Source: an uncultured Odoribacter sp. (GTDB taxonomy: Bacteria; Bacteroidota; Bacteroidia; Bacteroidales; Marinifilaceae). From it: a stretch of DNA of 19,234 nt. Made by a program: the position numbers and the translations under genes. The stretch is taken from assembly GCA_905193145.1 (NCBI GenBank), contig CAJJNP010000048.1, forward strand, positions 1 through 19,234. The letters run 5' to 3'. Below the pieces are notes generated by a model, which did no database searches, was not told where the DNA came from, and saw only the letters and a list, made by a program, of their open reading frames with translations. Shown here in pieces: positions 7,805-15,790 of the stretch (within the stretch, counting starts at the first letter, position 1; every line of letters starts with the position of its first letter).

Positions 7805-9028
7805 ATGAAAGCTATCATATTTATTATCATGGCAGCCCTGTGTTTTTTCGGCTGCAAAAATACCAAGCAAGAAAGTCACACGGGACATAATCATGAACAT
7901 GCAGCACACGACCACTCTGGGCATGATCACGAAAAAGAGGGACACAACCACGAACATGACGGACATGATCACGCAGCAAAAAAATCCGGACAGGAAGGAC
8001 ACAGTGATGAAATCATATTCACACAAGAACAAGCTGCCCGAACCGACTTTAAAGTAGAAGAAGTTAATGCAGGAACTTTCAACCAAATTATAAAAACAAC
8101 CGGACAAGTAATGCCTGCCCCCGGAGACGAATCAGTTATTGTAGCTACAACCAGCGGAGTTATTTCCTATGCAGACAACAAACTAGCTGCCGGAAGTTCC
8201 GTAAAACAAGGGGCTCCTCTTTTTTACATCACAACCAAAAATCTGGGAGAAGGAGACTATTATGCACGAATTAGCGCAAACTACCAAAAAGCAAAAGCTG
8301 AATATGAACGTGCACAAAAATTAGTTGGTGATAAAATCATCTCACAAAAAGAATTTGAATCCATTACTCTCAATTACCAAAATGCTAAAATAGCATATGA
8401 TGCCATCGCTGACAAACAATCCGGCAAAGGTGTAAGTATCACCAATCCTCTTAATGGATACATCAAGAATATCTCTGTAAAAGATGGAGAATATGTGGCA
8501 GCAGGTCAGGCTATTGCCACCGTTTCTCAGAACAAACGGTTAATATTACGCGCTGACGTATCTGAACGCCATTATCCTTCATTACACAACATCAGTTCAG
8601 CAAACTTTCAAACGCCCTATGACAATCGTGTTTATGAATTATCGCAGTTGTCAGGTAAATTATTATCTGTAGGCAGGGCTGCCAACGAAAACACTTTTTT
8701 TATTCCGGTGACCTTTGAATTTGACAACCAAGGAGATGTCATCCCCGGTTCTTTCGTTGAAATATATTTGATTTCAGCTCCCATAGAAAATACGATCAGT
8801 ATACCTGTCTCCGCACTGACCAACGAAATGGGATATTTCTACGTTTACAAACAATTAGATGCTGAAGGTTATCAAAAGCAAGAAGTAAAAATTGGAGCAA
8901 ATAACGGTAAAAATGTTCAAATCCTAAGTGGACTGCACCCAGGAGAACGCATCGTCACCCAAGGAGCCTATCAAGTAAAAATGGCATCTGCCAGTGCAGC
9001 CATCCCTGGACATACTCATAATCATTAA
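7805..9028 (+). CDS. RND efflux periplasmic adaptor (CusB/CzcB type), His-rich lipoprotein
   Basis: This 407-residue protein is the membrane fusion component linking the inner-membrane RND pump to the outer-membrane channel. A lipoprotein signal precedes C17 (ALCFFGC). Residues 25-56 contain 13 histidines in HDH/HNHEH-type repeats, a likely metal-binding arm, and the protein ends in GHTHNH. The adaptor order follows: a beta-barrel/lipoyl half (TTSGVISYADNKLAAGSSVKQGAPLFYI), a helical hairpin (about 155-205, YQKAKAEYERAQKLVGDKIISQ), the second lipoyl half (NPLNGYIKNISVKDGEYVAAGQ) and C-terminal barrels (GLHPGERIVTQGAYQVK). It is co-directional with the pump gene, 17 bases upstream of it. The metal specificity cannot be read from the sequence; the His-rich arm fits Zn, Co, Ni, Cd or Cu. 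Confidence 0.93.
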   Translation: MKAIIFIIMAALCFFGCKNTKQESHTGHNHEHAAHDHSGHDHEKEGHNHEHDGHDHAAKKSGQEGHSDEIIFTQEQAARTDFKVEEVNAGTFNQIIKTTGQVMPAPGDESVIVATTSGVISYADNKLAAGSSVKQGAPLFYITTKNLGEGDYYARISANYQKAKAEYERAQKLVGDKIISQKEFESITLNYQNAKIAYDAIADKQSGKGVSITNPLNGYIKNISVKDGEYVAAGQAIATVSQNKRLILRADVSERHYPSLHNISSANFQTPYDNRVYELSQLSGKLLSVGRAANENTFFIPVTFEFDNQGDVIPGSFVEIYLISAPIENTISIPVSALTNEMGYFYVYKQLDAEGYQKQEVKIGANNGKNVQILSGLHPGERIVTQGAYQVKMASASAAIPGHTHNH

Positions 9029-9045
9029 TCAACAACAAGATTTCT

Positions 9046-12000
9046 ATGCTAAACAAGATTATACAATATTCATTACACAACAGGCTGTTGGTAATGCTGG
9101 CGGCAATCGCCTTATTAGTATGGGGAAGCATCACTGCCCACAACATGGAAGTCGATGTGTTTCCGGATTTAAATGCCCCTACAGTGGTAGTTATGACCGA
9201 AGCCCAAGGAATGGCTCCAGAAGAAGTGGAACGCCTTGTGACATTTCCAGTAGAAACAGCCGTAAACGGAGCTACCGATGTTAGACGAGTACGCTCTTCT
9301 TCGACAACCGGATTCTCCGTTGTATGGGTAGAATTTGAATGGGGAACCGATATCTACACTGCACGACAGATTGTTTCTGAAAAACTAGCAACAATCGGAG
9401 ATGCCCTACCGGTCAATGCCGGTCAGCCGACACTCGGACCACAATCATCTATTCTTGGTGAAATGATGATTATCGGACTGACAGCAGAAAAAACATCACT
9501 ACAAGATTTACGAACAATTGCAGACTGGACCATCCGTCCTCGTCTCTTATCAACCGGAGGCGTTGCACAAGTTGCCGTGATTGGCGGCGATATCAAAGAA
9601 TATCAAATTCTACTGGATCCTGCTCGTATGAAACACTACGGCATCACAACAGACGAGGTTTTAGCTGTAACAGAAAACATGAATTTGAATTCCACCGGAG
9701 GTATCTTGTATGAATATGGGAATGAATATATCGTACAAGGAGTCTTGGCAACAACCAATGTGGAAGAATTAGGGAAAGCCGTAGTAAAAACAATTGAAGA
9801 CCAACCTATCACACTGGTAGATATTGCAGACGTCCGCATTGGAGCCAAAGCCCCTAAGTTAGGACTTGCATCAGAAAAAGCACATCCGGCAGTTTTAGTA
9901 ACTGTAACCAAACAACCGAATACTAACACATTAGAGCTGACAGATAAACTAGATGCATCCATTCGTGATTTACAAAAGACACTACCGAGCGATGTAAAAA
10001 TATCAACAGATATTTTCCGCCAATCACGTTTTATCAACAGCTCCATCAGCAATATACAGCATGCACTATTTGAAGGAGCAATCTTTGTCATTGTCGTATT
10101 GTTTTTCTTTTTGATGAACTTCCGGACAACCATTATTTCATTGGTCGCATTACCTCTCTCCATGTTAATGGCAATCCTTGTAATGCATGCCTTGGGATTG
10201 ACGATTAACACTATGAGTCTTGGAGGACTAGCTATTGCTATCGGTTCTTTGGTTGACGATGCCATCGTTGATGTTGAGAATGTATATAAACGCCTGCGTG
10301 AAAATAGGCTGAAGCCAAAAGAAGAAAGACTTCCTGTCCTAAAATTAGTATTTGAAGCGTCCAAAGAAGTGCGTATGCCCATTCTAAATTCAACACTGAT
10401 AATCGTGGCTTGCTTTCTCCCGTTATTCTTTTTATCAGGGATGGAAGGACGCATGCTCATTCCTCTGGGTATTGCATTTGTCGTAGCATTATTTGCATCC
10501 ACTGTCATTGCGCTGACCCTAACTCCTGTTCTTTGTAGTTATCTTCTAACTTCAGAAAGTGCTTTAAAGAAAAGCGAACAAGAACCGTTTGTCTCCCGAC
10601 ATCTAAAAAAAGCATACAAAACATCATTAGATTGGGCTTTACGTTATCGAAAAGTAGTTATCGGTTGCGCAATAACACTTCTTGTAGTAACTTTAGTTCT
10701 GCTATTCCAATTAGGACGCAGTTTCTTGCCACCTTTCAATGAAGGCTCGTTAACCATCAATGTCAGTACCATGCCGGGAATTTCATTAGAAGAATCAGAC
10801 AAAATGGGACGTCTCGCTGAACAAATTTTGATGGAGTTTCCTGAAGTTCAAACTGTAGCTCGAAAAACAGGTCGAGCAGAACTTGACGAACACGCATTGG
10901 GAGTAAACACCTCAGAAATCGAAGCTCCTTTTGAATTAAAAGAACGCTCGCGCGATGAATTTCTTGCTACAGTTCGCGCCAAACTGGGGACCATCAAGGG
11001 TGCCAATATCGAAATCGGTCAGCCCATCTCTCACCGAATTGACGCTATGCTATCAGGAACACAGGCAAATATTGCTATCAAACTGTTTGGACCTGATTTG
11101 AACAAATTGTTCAACTTAGGAAGTCAGATTAAAAACGCAGTACAAAATATTGACGGTATTGCCGATTTAACATTGGAACAACAAATCGAACGACCACAAT
11201 TACAGATACATCCGAAACGAAACATGTTGGCAAAATATGGAATCACATTACCTGAATTCTCAGAATTCATCAATGTTGCCTTATCAGGAAGAGTTGTATC
11301 ACAAGTCAATGAAGGTGGCAAAGTGTTCGATTTGACAGTAAAAGTCGATGATCAAAAACGCGCGACAATGGAAGAAATCGGAGAATTAATGATGGATGCC
11401 AATGGGCGTAAAATACCGCTTCATTATGTTGCAGAAATTCTCCCTCTCTCGGGACCAAACACCATTAGCCGTGAAAATGTTCAGCGTAAAATTGTTGTTT
11501 CAGCCAACGTGGCAGGGCGAGACTTAAAAGGTGTTGTCAGCGATATACAAGATACAATAGAGGAACAAATATCCTTACCCGAAGGCTATCATGTAGAATA
11601 TGGTGGGCAATTTGAAAGTGAAGCCGCAGCATCGCGTACACTATTCTTGACATCGTTGATTTCGATTCTGCTGATATTCTTGATATTGTTCCATGAATTC
11701 AGGAGTGTCCCCTTGTCAGGTATCATTATGCTAAACCTCCCTCTAGCTATTATTGGTGGAGTTATTAGTATATGGTTTACATCCGGAATCATAAGCATTC
11801 CTGCTATCATCGGTTTTATCTCTTTATTTGGAATCGCAACACGCAACGGCATATTGCTCGTTTCTCATTACAACCATCTTCAAGCAGAAGGACTAGGACT
11901 GACTGAAAGTATCATCCAGGGGTCTCTAGACCGTTTGAATCCTATTTTGATGACTGCTCTGACATCTGCTCTAGCCTTGATACCGCTTGCAATAGGTGGA

Positions 12001-12156
12001 GATTTACCTGGCAATGAAATACAAAGTCCCATGGCTCAAGTCATTTTGGGAGGGTTGTTAAGTTCGACCTTACTAAATGGTTTTGTCGTTCCTATTGTTT
12101 ATTATCTTTTAAACAAAAGACAAAAAAACAACGTACAAGTAAACAATTCCCACTAA
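9046..12156 (+). CDS. CusA/CzcA-family heavy-metal efflux RND pump
   Basis: The 1036-residue inner-membrane pump is a proton-driven heavy-metal RND transporter of full length, with two periplasmic loops and about 12 membrane spans. Family motifs are VFPDLNAPTVVVMTEAQGM after TM1, EEVERLVTFPVETA, AIAIGSLVDDAIVDVENVYKRL in TM4 (D404, D405, D409, E411; proton relay) and PPFNEGSLTINVSTMPGIS at the start of loop 2. Near the end are SLFGIATRNGILLVSHYNHL and LPGNEIQSPMAQVILGGLLSS. The TM4 motif is VDDAxVDVEN, unlike the DFGxxVDGA of CzcA or the VDAAIVMIEN of CusA, so neither a Zn/Co/Cd nor a Cu/Ag label is safe. It lies 17 bases after the adaptor and 14 before the channel gene. A 290-codon minus-strand frame inside it is a shadow. 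Confidence 0.96.
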   Translation: MLNKIIQYSLHNRLLVMLAAIALLVWGSITAHNMEVDVFPDLNAPTVVVMTEAQGMAPEEVERLVTFPVETAVNGATDVRRVRSSSTTGFSVVWVEFEWGTDIYTARQIVSEKLATIGDALPVNAGQPTLGPQSSILGEMMIIGLTAEKTSLQDLRTIADWTIRPRLLSTGGVAQVAVIGGDIKEYQILLDPARMKHYGITTDEVLAVTENMNLNSTGGILYEYGNEYIVQGVLATTNVEELGKAVVKTIEDQPITLVDIADVRIGAKAPKLGLASEKAHPAVLVTVTKQPNTNTLELTDKLDASIRDLQKTLPSDVKISTDIFRQSRFINSSISNIQHALFEGAIFVIVVLFFFLMNFRTTIISLVALPLSMLMAILVMHALGLTINTMSLGGLAIAIGSLVDDAIVDVENVYKRLRENRLKPKEERLPVLKLVFEASKEVRMPILNSTLIIVACFLPLFFLSGMEGRMLIPLGIAFVVALFASTVIALTLTPVLCSYLLTSESALKKSEQEPFVSRHLKKAYKTSLDWALRYRKVVIGCAITLLVVTLVLLFQLGRSFLPPFNEGSLTINVSTMPGISLEESDKMGRLAEQILMEFPEVQTVARKTGRAELDEHALGVNTSEIEAPFELKERSRDEFLATVRAKLGTIKGANIEIGQPISHRIDAMLSGTQANIAIKLFGPDLNKLFNLGSQIKNAVQNIDGIADLTLEQQIERPQLQIHPKRNMLAKYGITLPEFSEFINVALSGRVVSQVNEGGKVFDLTVKVDDQKRATMEEIGELMMDANGRKIPLHYVAEILPLSGPNTISRENVQRKIVVSANVAGRDLKGVVSDIQDTIEEQISLPEGYHVEYGGQFESEAAASRTLFLTSLISILLIFLILFHEFRSVPLSGIIMLNLPLAIIGGVISIWFTSGIISIPAIIGFISLFGIATRNGILLVSHYNHLQAEGLGLTESIIQGSLDRLNPILMTALTSALALIPLAIGGDLPGNEIQSPMAQVILGGLLSSTLLNGFVVPIVYYLLNKRQKNNVQVNNSH

Positions 12157-12170
12157 AAATAAGAACCAAT

Positions 12171-13349
12171 ATGAAAAAACAAATATATACCGTCATGCTT
12201 TGTTGCCTATCGCTACCGATATGGGCACAATATGGCATAGACAATGTCTTGAAAAACATTGAAAGCAACAATAAAACACTAAAAGCCAGTCAACAATTAA
12301 ACGAAAGTCAAAAACTTGAAGCTAAAGTTGGAAATTATCTTCCAAATCCAACGGTCGAACTCAATCAATTATGGACAGACAAAAATACAGAAAACAATGT
12401 CAATGAATTTGCTGTGGTACAATCATTCGATTTTCCAACAGTGTACTTCAACAAAAAAAAATTGACAAAAACCAAAGCAAATGCTTCCGATTATTTGTAT
12501 GCAACAACTCGCCAACAAATACTCTTAAAAGCTCAATTAGTTTGTCATGAAATCATCTATTTGCGCCAACAGCAACATCTATTAAACAATAGACAAAAAA
12601 ATGCAGCTCTCCTTGCAGCACTCTATAAACAGCGATATGATAATGGTGATGCCAATCAATTAGAATATAATAAAATAGTATTGGCAAAAATCAACGCAGA
12701 CAATGCTAGCAGACGCAATCAAGCTGCCTTAAAGGCCCAACTGGAACAACTGCAAGCCTTAAACGGGGGCGTTGAAATCAACTTTTCAGATACCCGATTT
12801 TCCAATTTGCCCACTTTACCTGCTTTTGCTGAACTGGAAAACGAATATATAAATAACGATCCTAATCTGAAAAATCTCAGTACAACAGCAGAATCAGCGC
12901 AACAATCAATAAAAGTAAGCCGTTCTCTCAGCCTTCCGAAATTCGACATTGGCTATCGCCACAATGGAGGCAGTGGGGAAAAAATGAATGGTTTTCGCAT
13001 CGGTATGTCTATCCCTCTTTGGGAAAATCGAAATACGGTAAAACAAGCTAAAGCCCAAGCAGAATATACAGCTTTCAACTTTGAAGATAATAAACAAATA
13101 GTGAAAGCAACACTACAAGACCTCTATCTCCAAGCCGAAGCTCTGTATGTATCTTGTTCAGAATATGCCCAAACACTCTCATTACAACGCAATGAGAATA
13201 TTTTAAACAAAGCTTTAGAAGCCGGCCAAATTTCCATGATAGAGTATTTTGTTGAAATTGCGCTACTCTATGACAGCATCCAAAACTATCTAGATGTAGA
13301 AAAAGAATATCATAATATCGTTGCACAGTTAATGCAATATAAATTATAA
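12171..13349 (+). CDS. TolC-like outer membrane channel of the metal efflux system
   Basis: The 392-residue protein has a signal peptide (MKKQIYTVMLCCLSLPIWAQ) and the pattern of the outer membrane efflux protein family (CusC/CzcC/TolC). There are two related halves of long amphipathic helices. The first has NKTLKASQQLNESQKLEAKVGNYLPNPTVEL-type sequence and the second SIKVSRSLSLPKFDIGY, with beta-barrel strands GFRIGMSIPLWENRN. In the assembled pump it forms the trimeric duct through the outer membrane. It is not lipidated, unlike E. coli CusC, and at 392 residues is slightly short. It is the last gene of the operon and ends just before a hairpin shared with the convergent gene cluster. Confidence 0.9.
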   Translation: MKKQIYTVMLCCLSLPIWAQYGIDNVLKNIESNNKTLKASQQLNESQKLEAKVGNYLPNPTVELNQLWTDKNTENNVNEFAVVQSFDFPTVYFNKKKLTKTKANASDYLYATTRQQILLKAQLVCHEIIYLRQQQHLLNNRQKNAALLAALYKQRYDNGDANQLEYNKIVLAKINADNASRRNQAALKAQLEQLQALNGGVEINFSDTRFSNLPTLPAFAELENEYINNDPNLKNLSTTAESAQQSIKVSRSLSLPKFDIGYRHNGGSGEKMNGFRIGMSIPLWENRNTVKQAKAQAEYTAFNFEDNKQIVKATLQDLYLQAEALYVSCSEYAQTLSLQRNENILNKALEAGQISMIEYFVEIALLYDSIQNYLDVEKEYHNIVAQLMQYKL

Positions 13350-13390
13350 AACAAAAAGAGCCGGGTCAAAAATATATTTTGTTCCGGCTC
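13349..13390 (-). terminator. terminator between convergent operons
   Basis: GAGCCGG (13358-13364) pairs with CCGGCTC (13384-13390). Inside it CAAAA (13367-13371) pairs with TTTTG (13377-13381). On the minus strand the stem is followed by CTTTTTGTTTTATAA, so it best serves the HAD phosphatase transcript. The plus side has only a weak T-run (AATACTTTAT), though it may also slow transcription from the efflux operon. Confidence 0.8.
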
Positions 13391-13412
13391 AATACTTTAT
13401 CATAGACGATAG

Positions 13413-14060
13413 TTACACATCAAATTCGTTCAACCATTTCAACAACCCTGAAAGCTGAGAAATTGTAGGGGCTACTTTTCGCAAACGGACCTGATCATTA
13501 TGTCCTCCTGTAAAAAGCAGACAATCAAAGCCCAAAGCCTTAGCGACCTCTGCATCATGCAAAGTATCACCTACCATTAAAGTTTCTGCAGGACATAACT
13601 TATACGTATTGACCATTCGTTTTCCCCGATCAATTTTACCAGCTGCATAGATATTATCTGAACCACAAATCTGCTCAAAATACGAAGATATATGAAAATC
13701 AGCCGTCATTTGCTGTAATAAATCCTCCCGCAAAGCAGATAATATATATTGCTGACGACCAGACTCTTTAAGAGAGACTAAGACATTTTCAACACCTTCA
13801 TTCAACTGAAGTTCTTTTGCATTCTTATCATATGTTTCTACAAAATCAACAGATAAATCATGCATAGATTCCGCCTGCAAATCAAATCCTACTTTGGCAT
13901 AAAAATCTATCACAGGAAATCCAAATAGCTTTTTATACTCCTCTACACTCAATGGTTTAATATTACGTCGCGACAACATTTCTGCAAGAGTATCAACACC
14001 TGTTTGTAAGTCATCCAGCAATGTTCCATTCCAATCCCATACAATATTCTTATACTTCAT
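13413..14060 (-). CDS. HAD-family hydrolase (phosphoglycolate phosphatase-like)
   Basis: The 215-residue cytoplasmic protein has the four HAD motifs: VWDWNGTLL (nucleophile D9), YILSAL (S108), GKIDRGKRM (K142) and VGDTLHDAE (D165, D169). A helical cap lies between motifs I and II. The usual acid/base Asp two residues after the nucleophile is Asn here (DWNGT instead of DxDGT), a recurring variant in Bacteroidetes relatives as far as I recall. Substrate is unknown. I placed the start at the ATG at 14060, 7 bases after the thioesterase stop and behind AAAGAGGA, instead of an upstream alternative that would overlap the previous gene and add 21 unrelated residues. It is likely co-transcribed with the thioesterase. 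Confidence 0.87.
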   Translation of the reverse strand: MKYKNIVWDWNGTLLDDLQTGVDTLAEMLSRRNIKPLSVEEYKKLFGFPVIDFYAKVGFDLQAESMHDLSVDFVETYDKNAKELQLNEGVENVLVSLKESGRQQYILSALREDLLQQMTADFHISSYFEQICGSDNIYAAGKIDRGKRMVNTYKLCPAETLMVGDTLHDAEVAKALGFDCLLFTGGHNDQVRLRKVAPTISQLSGLLKWLNEFDV

Positions 14061-14067
14061 AATCTTA

Positions 14068-14553
14068 TCAATCCTCTTTATAAAATGCGTCAACACCAGG
14101 CCAATGCAGTCGCTGTCTAGCAACTTCTTCCGGGTATATCATATAAACGACATCCGCTTCCGTAGCCAATTCATTCTTCTCATTAAATAATTCAACTTTA
14201 GCTGTCACTAAACGTCGGGAAACATCTGTTACTTTTGCACGCAACCAAATTTCTCCACCGTCAGTACGCACAGCACAACGATATTTTACATTCATTTCTG
14301 TTGTAACCCCGGCTGTTTTTTCATGTGAAAAGATAGCCCAGCTAGCAATCTCATCAATAAGAGTGGCTTGAATTCCTCCATGTAAAATATGAAAAAAACC
14401 TTGATAATTTTCTGAAGGTAGCCAATGACAAGTAACGTACTCTCCTTCGTCAACAAATTTACATTTCAATCCATACGGATTAGTTGGCGAACAACCGAAA
14501 CAATTGTACCCTTCCAATTCGGCATAGGCATTATACATTTCTCTCTTTTTCAT
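14068..14553 (-). CDS. PaaI-type hotdog thioesterase
   Basis: The 161-residue protein is a hotdog-fold acyl-CoA thioesterase. The N-terminal segment GYNCFGCSPTNPYGLKCKF (C18, C21, NPxGL) is typical of this subgroup. The core motif HILHGGIQATLIDEIASW (HGG 58-60, D67/E68) provides the general base and CoA pocket, and TTEMNVKYRCAV forms the next strand. The natural acyl-CoA is unknown. The open frame extends to a TTG at 14574, but that codon lies inside the terminator hairpin at 14572-14611. I therefore use the ATG at 14553; the ATG at 14538 is also possible. It is followed by the HAD gene with a 7-base gap. Confidence 0.85.
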   Translation of the reverse strand: MKKREMYNAYAELEGYNCFGCSPTNPYGLKCKFVDEGEYVTCHWLPSENYQGFFHILHGGIQATLIDEIASWAIFSHEKTAGVTTEMNVKYRCAVRTDGGEIWLRAKVTDVSRRLVTAKVELFNEKNELATEADVVYMIYPEEVARQRLHWPGVDAFYKED

Positions 14554-14559
14554 CTCTTC

Positions 14560-14611
14560 ATAAATAAAAAACAAGATTAAAAGTAGAGAAAAATCTCTTC
14601 TTCTAATCTTG
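14560..14611 (-). terminator. strong terminator after the greA-HIT transcript
   Basis: Bases 14572-14589 and 14594-14611 form an 18-position stem with only two mismatches, closed by an AAAA loop. On the minus strand it is followed by TTTTTTATTTAT (14571-14560). It lies between the HIT gene and the thioesterase, so the latter pair depends on read-through or on an unrecognised promoter. Confidence 0.85.
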
Positions 14612-14636
14612 AATATATTATTACATTATGCTGTAT

Positions 14637-15029
14637 TTACAAATTAGCCGCAATTGCTTCTGCGCATGCTTTCATCTCCTCTGCAGGAAACTGCTTTTTA
14701 GGATTGCAAAAATTCAAATCGTCACCACTATGCAAAGGTACTAAATGAATATGTGCATGAGGCACATCTAAACCTAAAACAGCTACCCCTACACGCAAAC
14801 AAGGTATTGTTTTACCGATAGCTTTTGCTACTTTCTTGGCGAATATCATCATACCCGCCAGGTCCTCGTCCGAGAGATCAAATATGTAATCAGTTTCTTT
14901 CTTTGGAATCACCAAAGTATGTCCTTTCTGAAGAGGATTTATATCCAAGAAAGCATAATAATCCTCATCCTCCGCTACCTTGTAGGAAGGTATTTCACCA
15001 CTAACGATTCGTGAAAAAATTGATGCCAT
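14637..15029 (-). CDS. HIT-family nucleotide-binding hydrolase
   Basis: The 130-residue protein is a histidine triad protein of the Hint/HinT branch, which hydrolyses nucleoside phosphoramidates or related AMP-linked compounds. The N-terminal IFSRIVSGEIPSYKV and FLDINPLQKGHTLVIPK segments are standard. The catalytic triad is at VPHAHIHLVP (H91, H93, H95; HxHxH). The true substrate in the cell is unknown. It follows greA by 9 bases and is almost surely in the same transcript, which ends at the hairpin after it. Confidence 0.94.
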   Translation of the reverse strand: MASIFSRIVSGEIPSYKVAEDEDYYAFLDINPLQKGHTLVIPKKETDYIFDLSDEDLAGMMIFAKKVAKAIGKTIPCLRVGVAVLGLDVPHAHIHLVPLHSGDDLNFCNPKKQFPAEEMKACAEAIAANL

Positions 15030-15038
15030 GATATTTAT

Positions 15039-15515
15039 TTATAAACTAATATCCATGATTTCAAATTCCATCTCTCCTGCCGGCACTTTAACCAACACTT
15101 TATCTCCCACTTTTTTACCCACTAAAGCTTGAGCTATCGGAGTATTAATTGAAAGTTTTCCTTCTCTAAAATTAGCCTCTGTTTCAGATACTAAGGTATA
15201 TGCCATTGTTGCACCATTCTTAATATTCTTAATGGTCACCTTATTCAACATTTGCACCTTTGATGTATCTATCTGCGATTCATCAATCACCCTACAAGAT
15301 GCAATAGTGTCCTTTAATTGTGCAATTTTTGCCTCCAACAATCCCTGAGCATCTTTTGCTGCATCGTATTCTGCATTCTCAGAAATATCTCCTTTTTCAA
15401 TAGCTTCACCTATGGCTTTTGAAATTTTCGGACGCTCCACATTCTGCAATCTTTCCAATTCCTCCTGCAATTTCTTCAATCCTTCTTTTGTTACATAAGA
15501 TACTTTATTGCTCAT
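15039..15515 (-). CDS. greA: transcription elongation factor GreA
   Basis: GreA enters the RNA polymerase secondary channel and stimulates cleavage of backtracked RNA, rescuing stalled complexes. The 158-residue protein has the normal length. The N-terminal coiled coil carries the acidic tip GDISENAEYDAAKD (D43 and E46, equivalent to D41 and E44 of E. coli), which coordinates the catalytic Mg. The C-terminal FKBP-like domain includes INTPIAQALVGKKVGDKV and ends GEMEFEIMDISL. It leads the minus-strand block, with the HIT gene 9 bases downstream, and its long leader contains two terminator-like hairpins. Confidence 0.97.
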   Translation of the reverse strand: MSNKVSYVTKEGLKKLQEELERLQNVERPKISKAIGEAIEKGDISENAEYDAAKDAQGLLEAKIAQLKDTIASCRVIDESQIDTSKVQMLNKVTIKNIKNGATMAYTLVSETEANFREGKLSINTPIAQALVGKKVGDKVLVKVPAGEMEFEIMDISL

Positions 15516-15543
15516 AACCGTTATAATTTTGTGTTCATACTAG

Positions 15544-15582
15544 ATAAAAAAAATAAATGACACTTATCCTCCAATAAGTGCC
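15544..15582 (-). terminator. greA leader hairpin B, terminator-like
   Basis: Read on the minus strand, GGCACTTAT (15582-15574), loop TGGAGG, ATAAGTGTC (15567-15559) form a 9-bp stem with one G-U pair. An AU run containing eight consecutive U follows (15553-15546). It lies only 29 bases before the greA start codon and downstream of the promoter candidate at 15633-15640, so it would end transcripts before greA unless it is bypassed. The loop contains a GGAGG Shine-Dalgarno-like motif. Confidence 0.65.
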
Positions 15583-15588
15583 TTTATT

Positions 15589-15620
15589 AAAAAGAATCCC
15601 GACTATTAATCTCGGAATCC
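15589..15620 (-). terminator. greA leader hairpin A, terminator-like
   Basis: On the minus strand GGATTCCGA (15620-15612) pairs with TCGGGATTC (15602-15594) around a 9-base loop, with two G-U wobbles, followed by UUUUU (15593-15589). It starts only a few bases after the predicted start site and is followed 7 bases later by hairpin B, giving a tandem arrangement. Confidence 0.55.
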
Positions 15621-15632
15621 TCACCTCCGGTA

Positions 15633-15640
15633 CAAAGGTA
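15633..15640 (-). promoter_or_regulatory. candidate -7 box of the greA promoter
   Basis: On the minus strand TACCTTTG fits TAnnTTTG. The region 19-21 bases upstream is GTTTTTT with no proper TTG, so the -33 element is weak. The start would be near 15627, giving a leader of about 110 bases that contains hairpins A and B. I see no other TAnnTTTG on this strand between hairpin B and the greA start. Confidence 0.5.
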
Positions 15641-15741
15641 AGAAGCTTTTTCTAAATTAAAAAACTTTTCCTTCAAAATAATACAAACGTTTTCACCCTC
15701 ATATCAAGGATTGTTGATTCAACTTTTTTCCTAATATTATC

Positions 15742-15772
15742 TTGCAAAACAAAAATTAAATTTCTACATTTG
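15742..15772 (+). promoter_or_regulatory. promoter of rplS
   Basis: TTG (15742-15744) and TACATTTG (15765-15772) with a 20-base spacer match the Bacteroidetes promoter consensus very well. The start would be near 15779, giving an rplS leader of about 80 bases. The 15641-15741 stretch between the two divergent promoters is AT-rich with no structure that I can see. Confidence 0.75.
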
Positions 15773-15790
15773 CACCCTCGTAAGGACGTA

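Noticed and set aside
9636..10508. 290-codon open frame on the minus strand within the RND pump gene
   Set aside because: It lies wholly inside a strongly supported gene, has no promoter or family features, and reads as low-complexity Ser/Ile/Asn sequence typical of an antisense shadow.
15524..15531. TAATTTTG box on the plus strand just upstream of greA
   Set aside because: No TTG lies 19-21 bases before it (the nearest is 13), it would read antisense through the greA leader, and no gene begins nearby; AT-rich sequence gives such boxes by chance.
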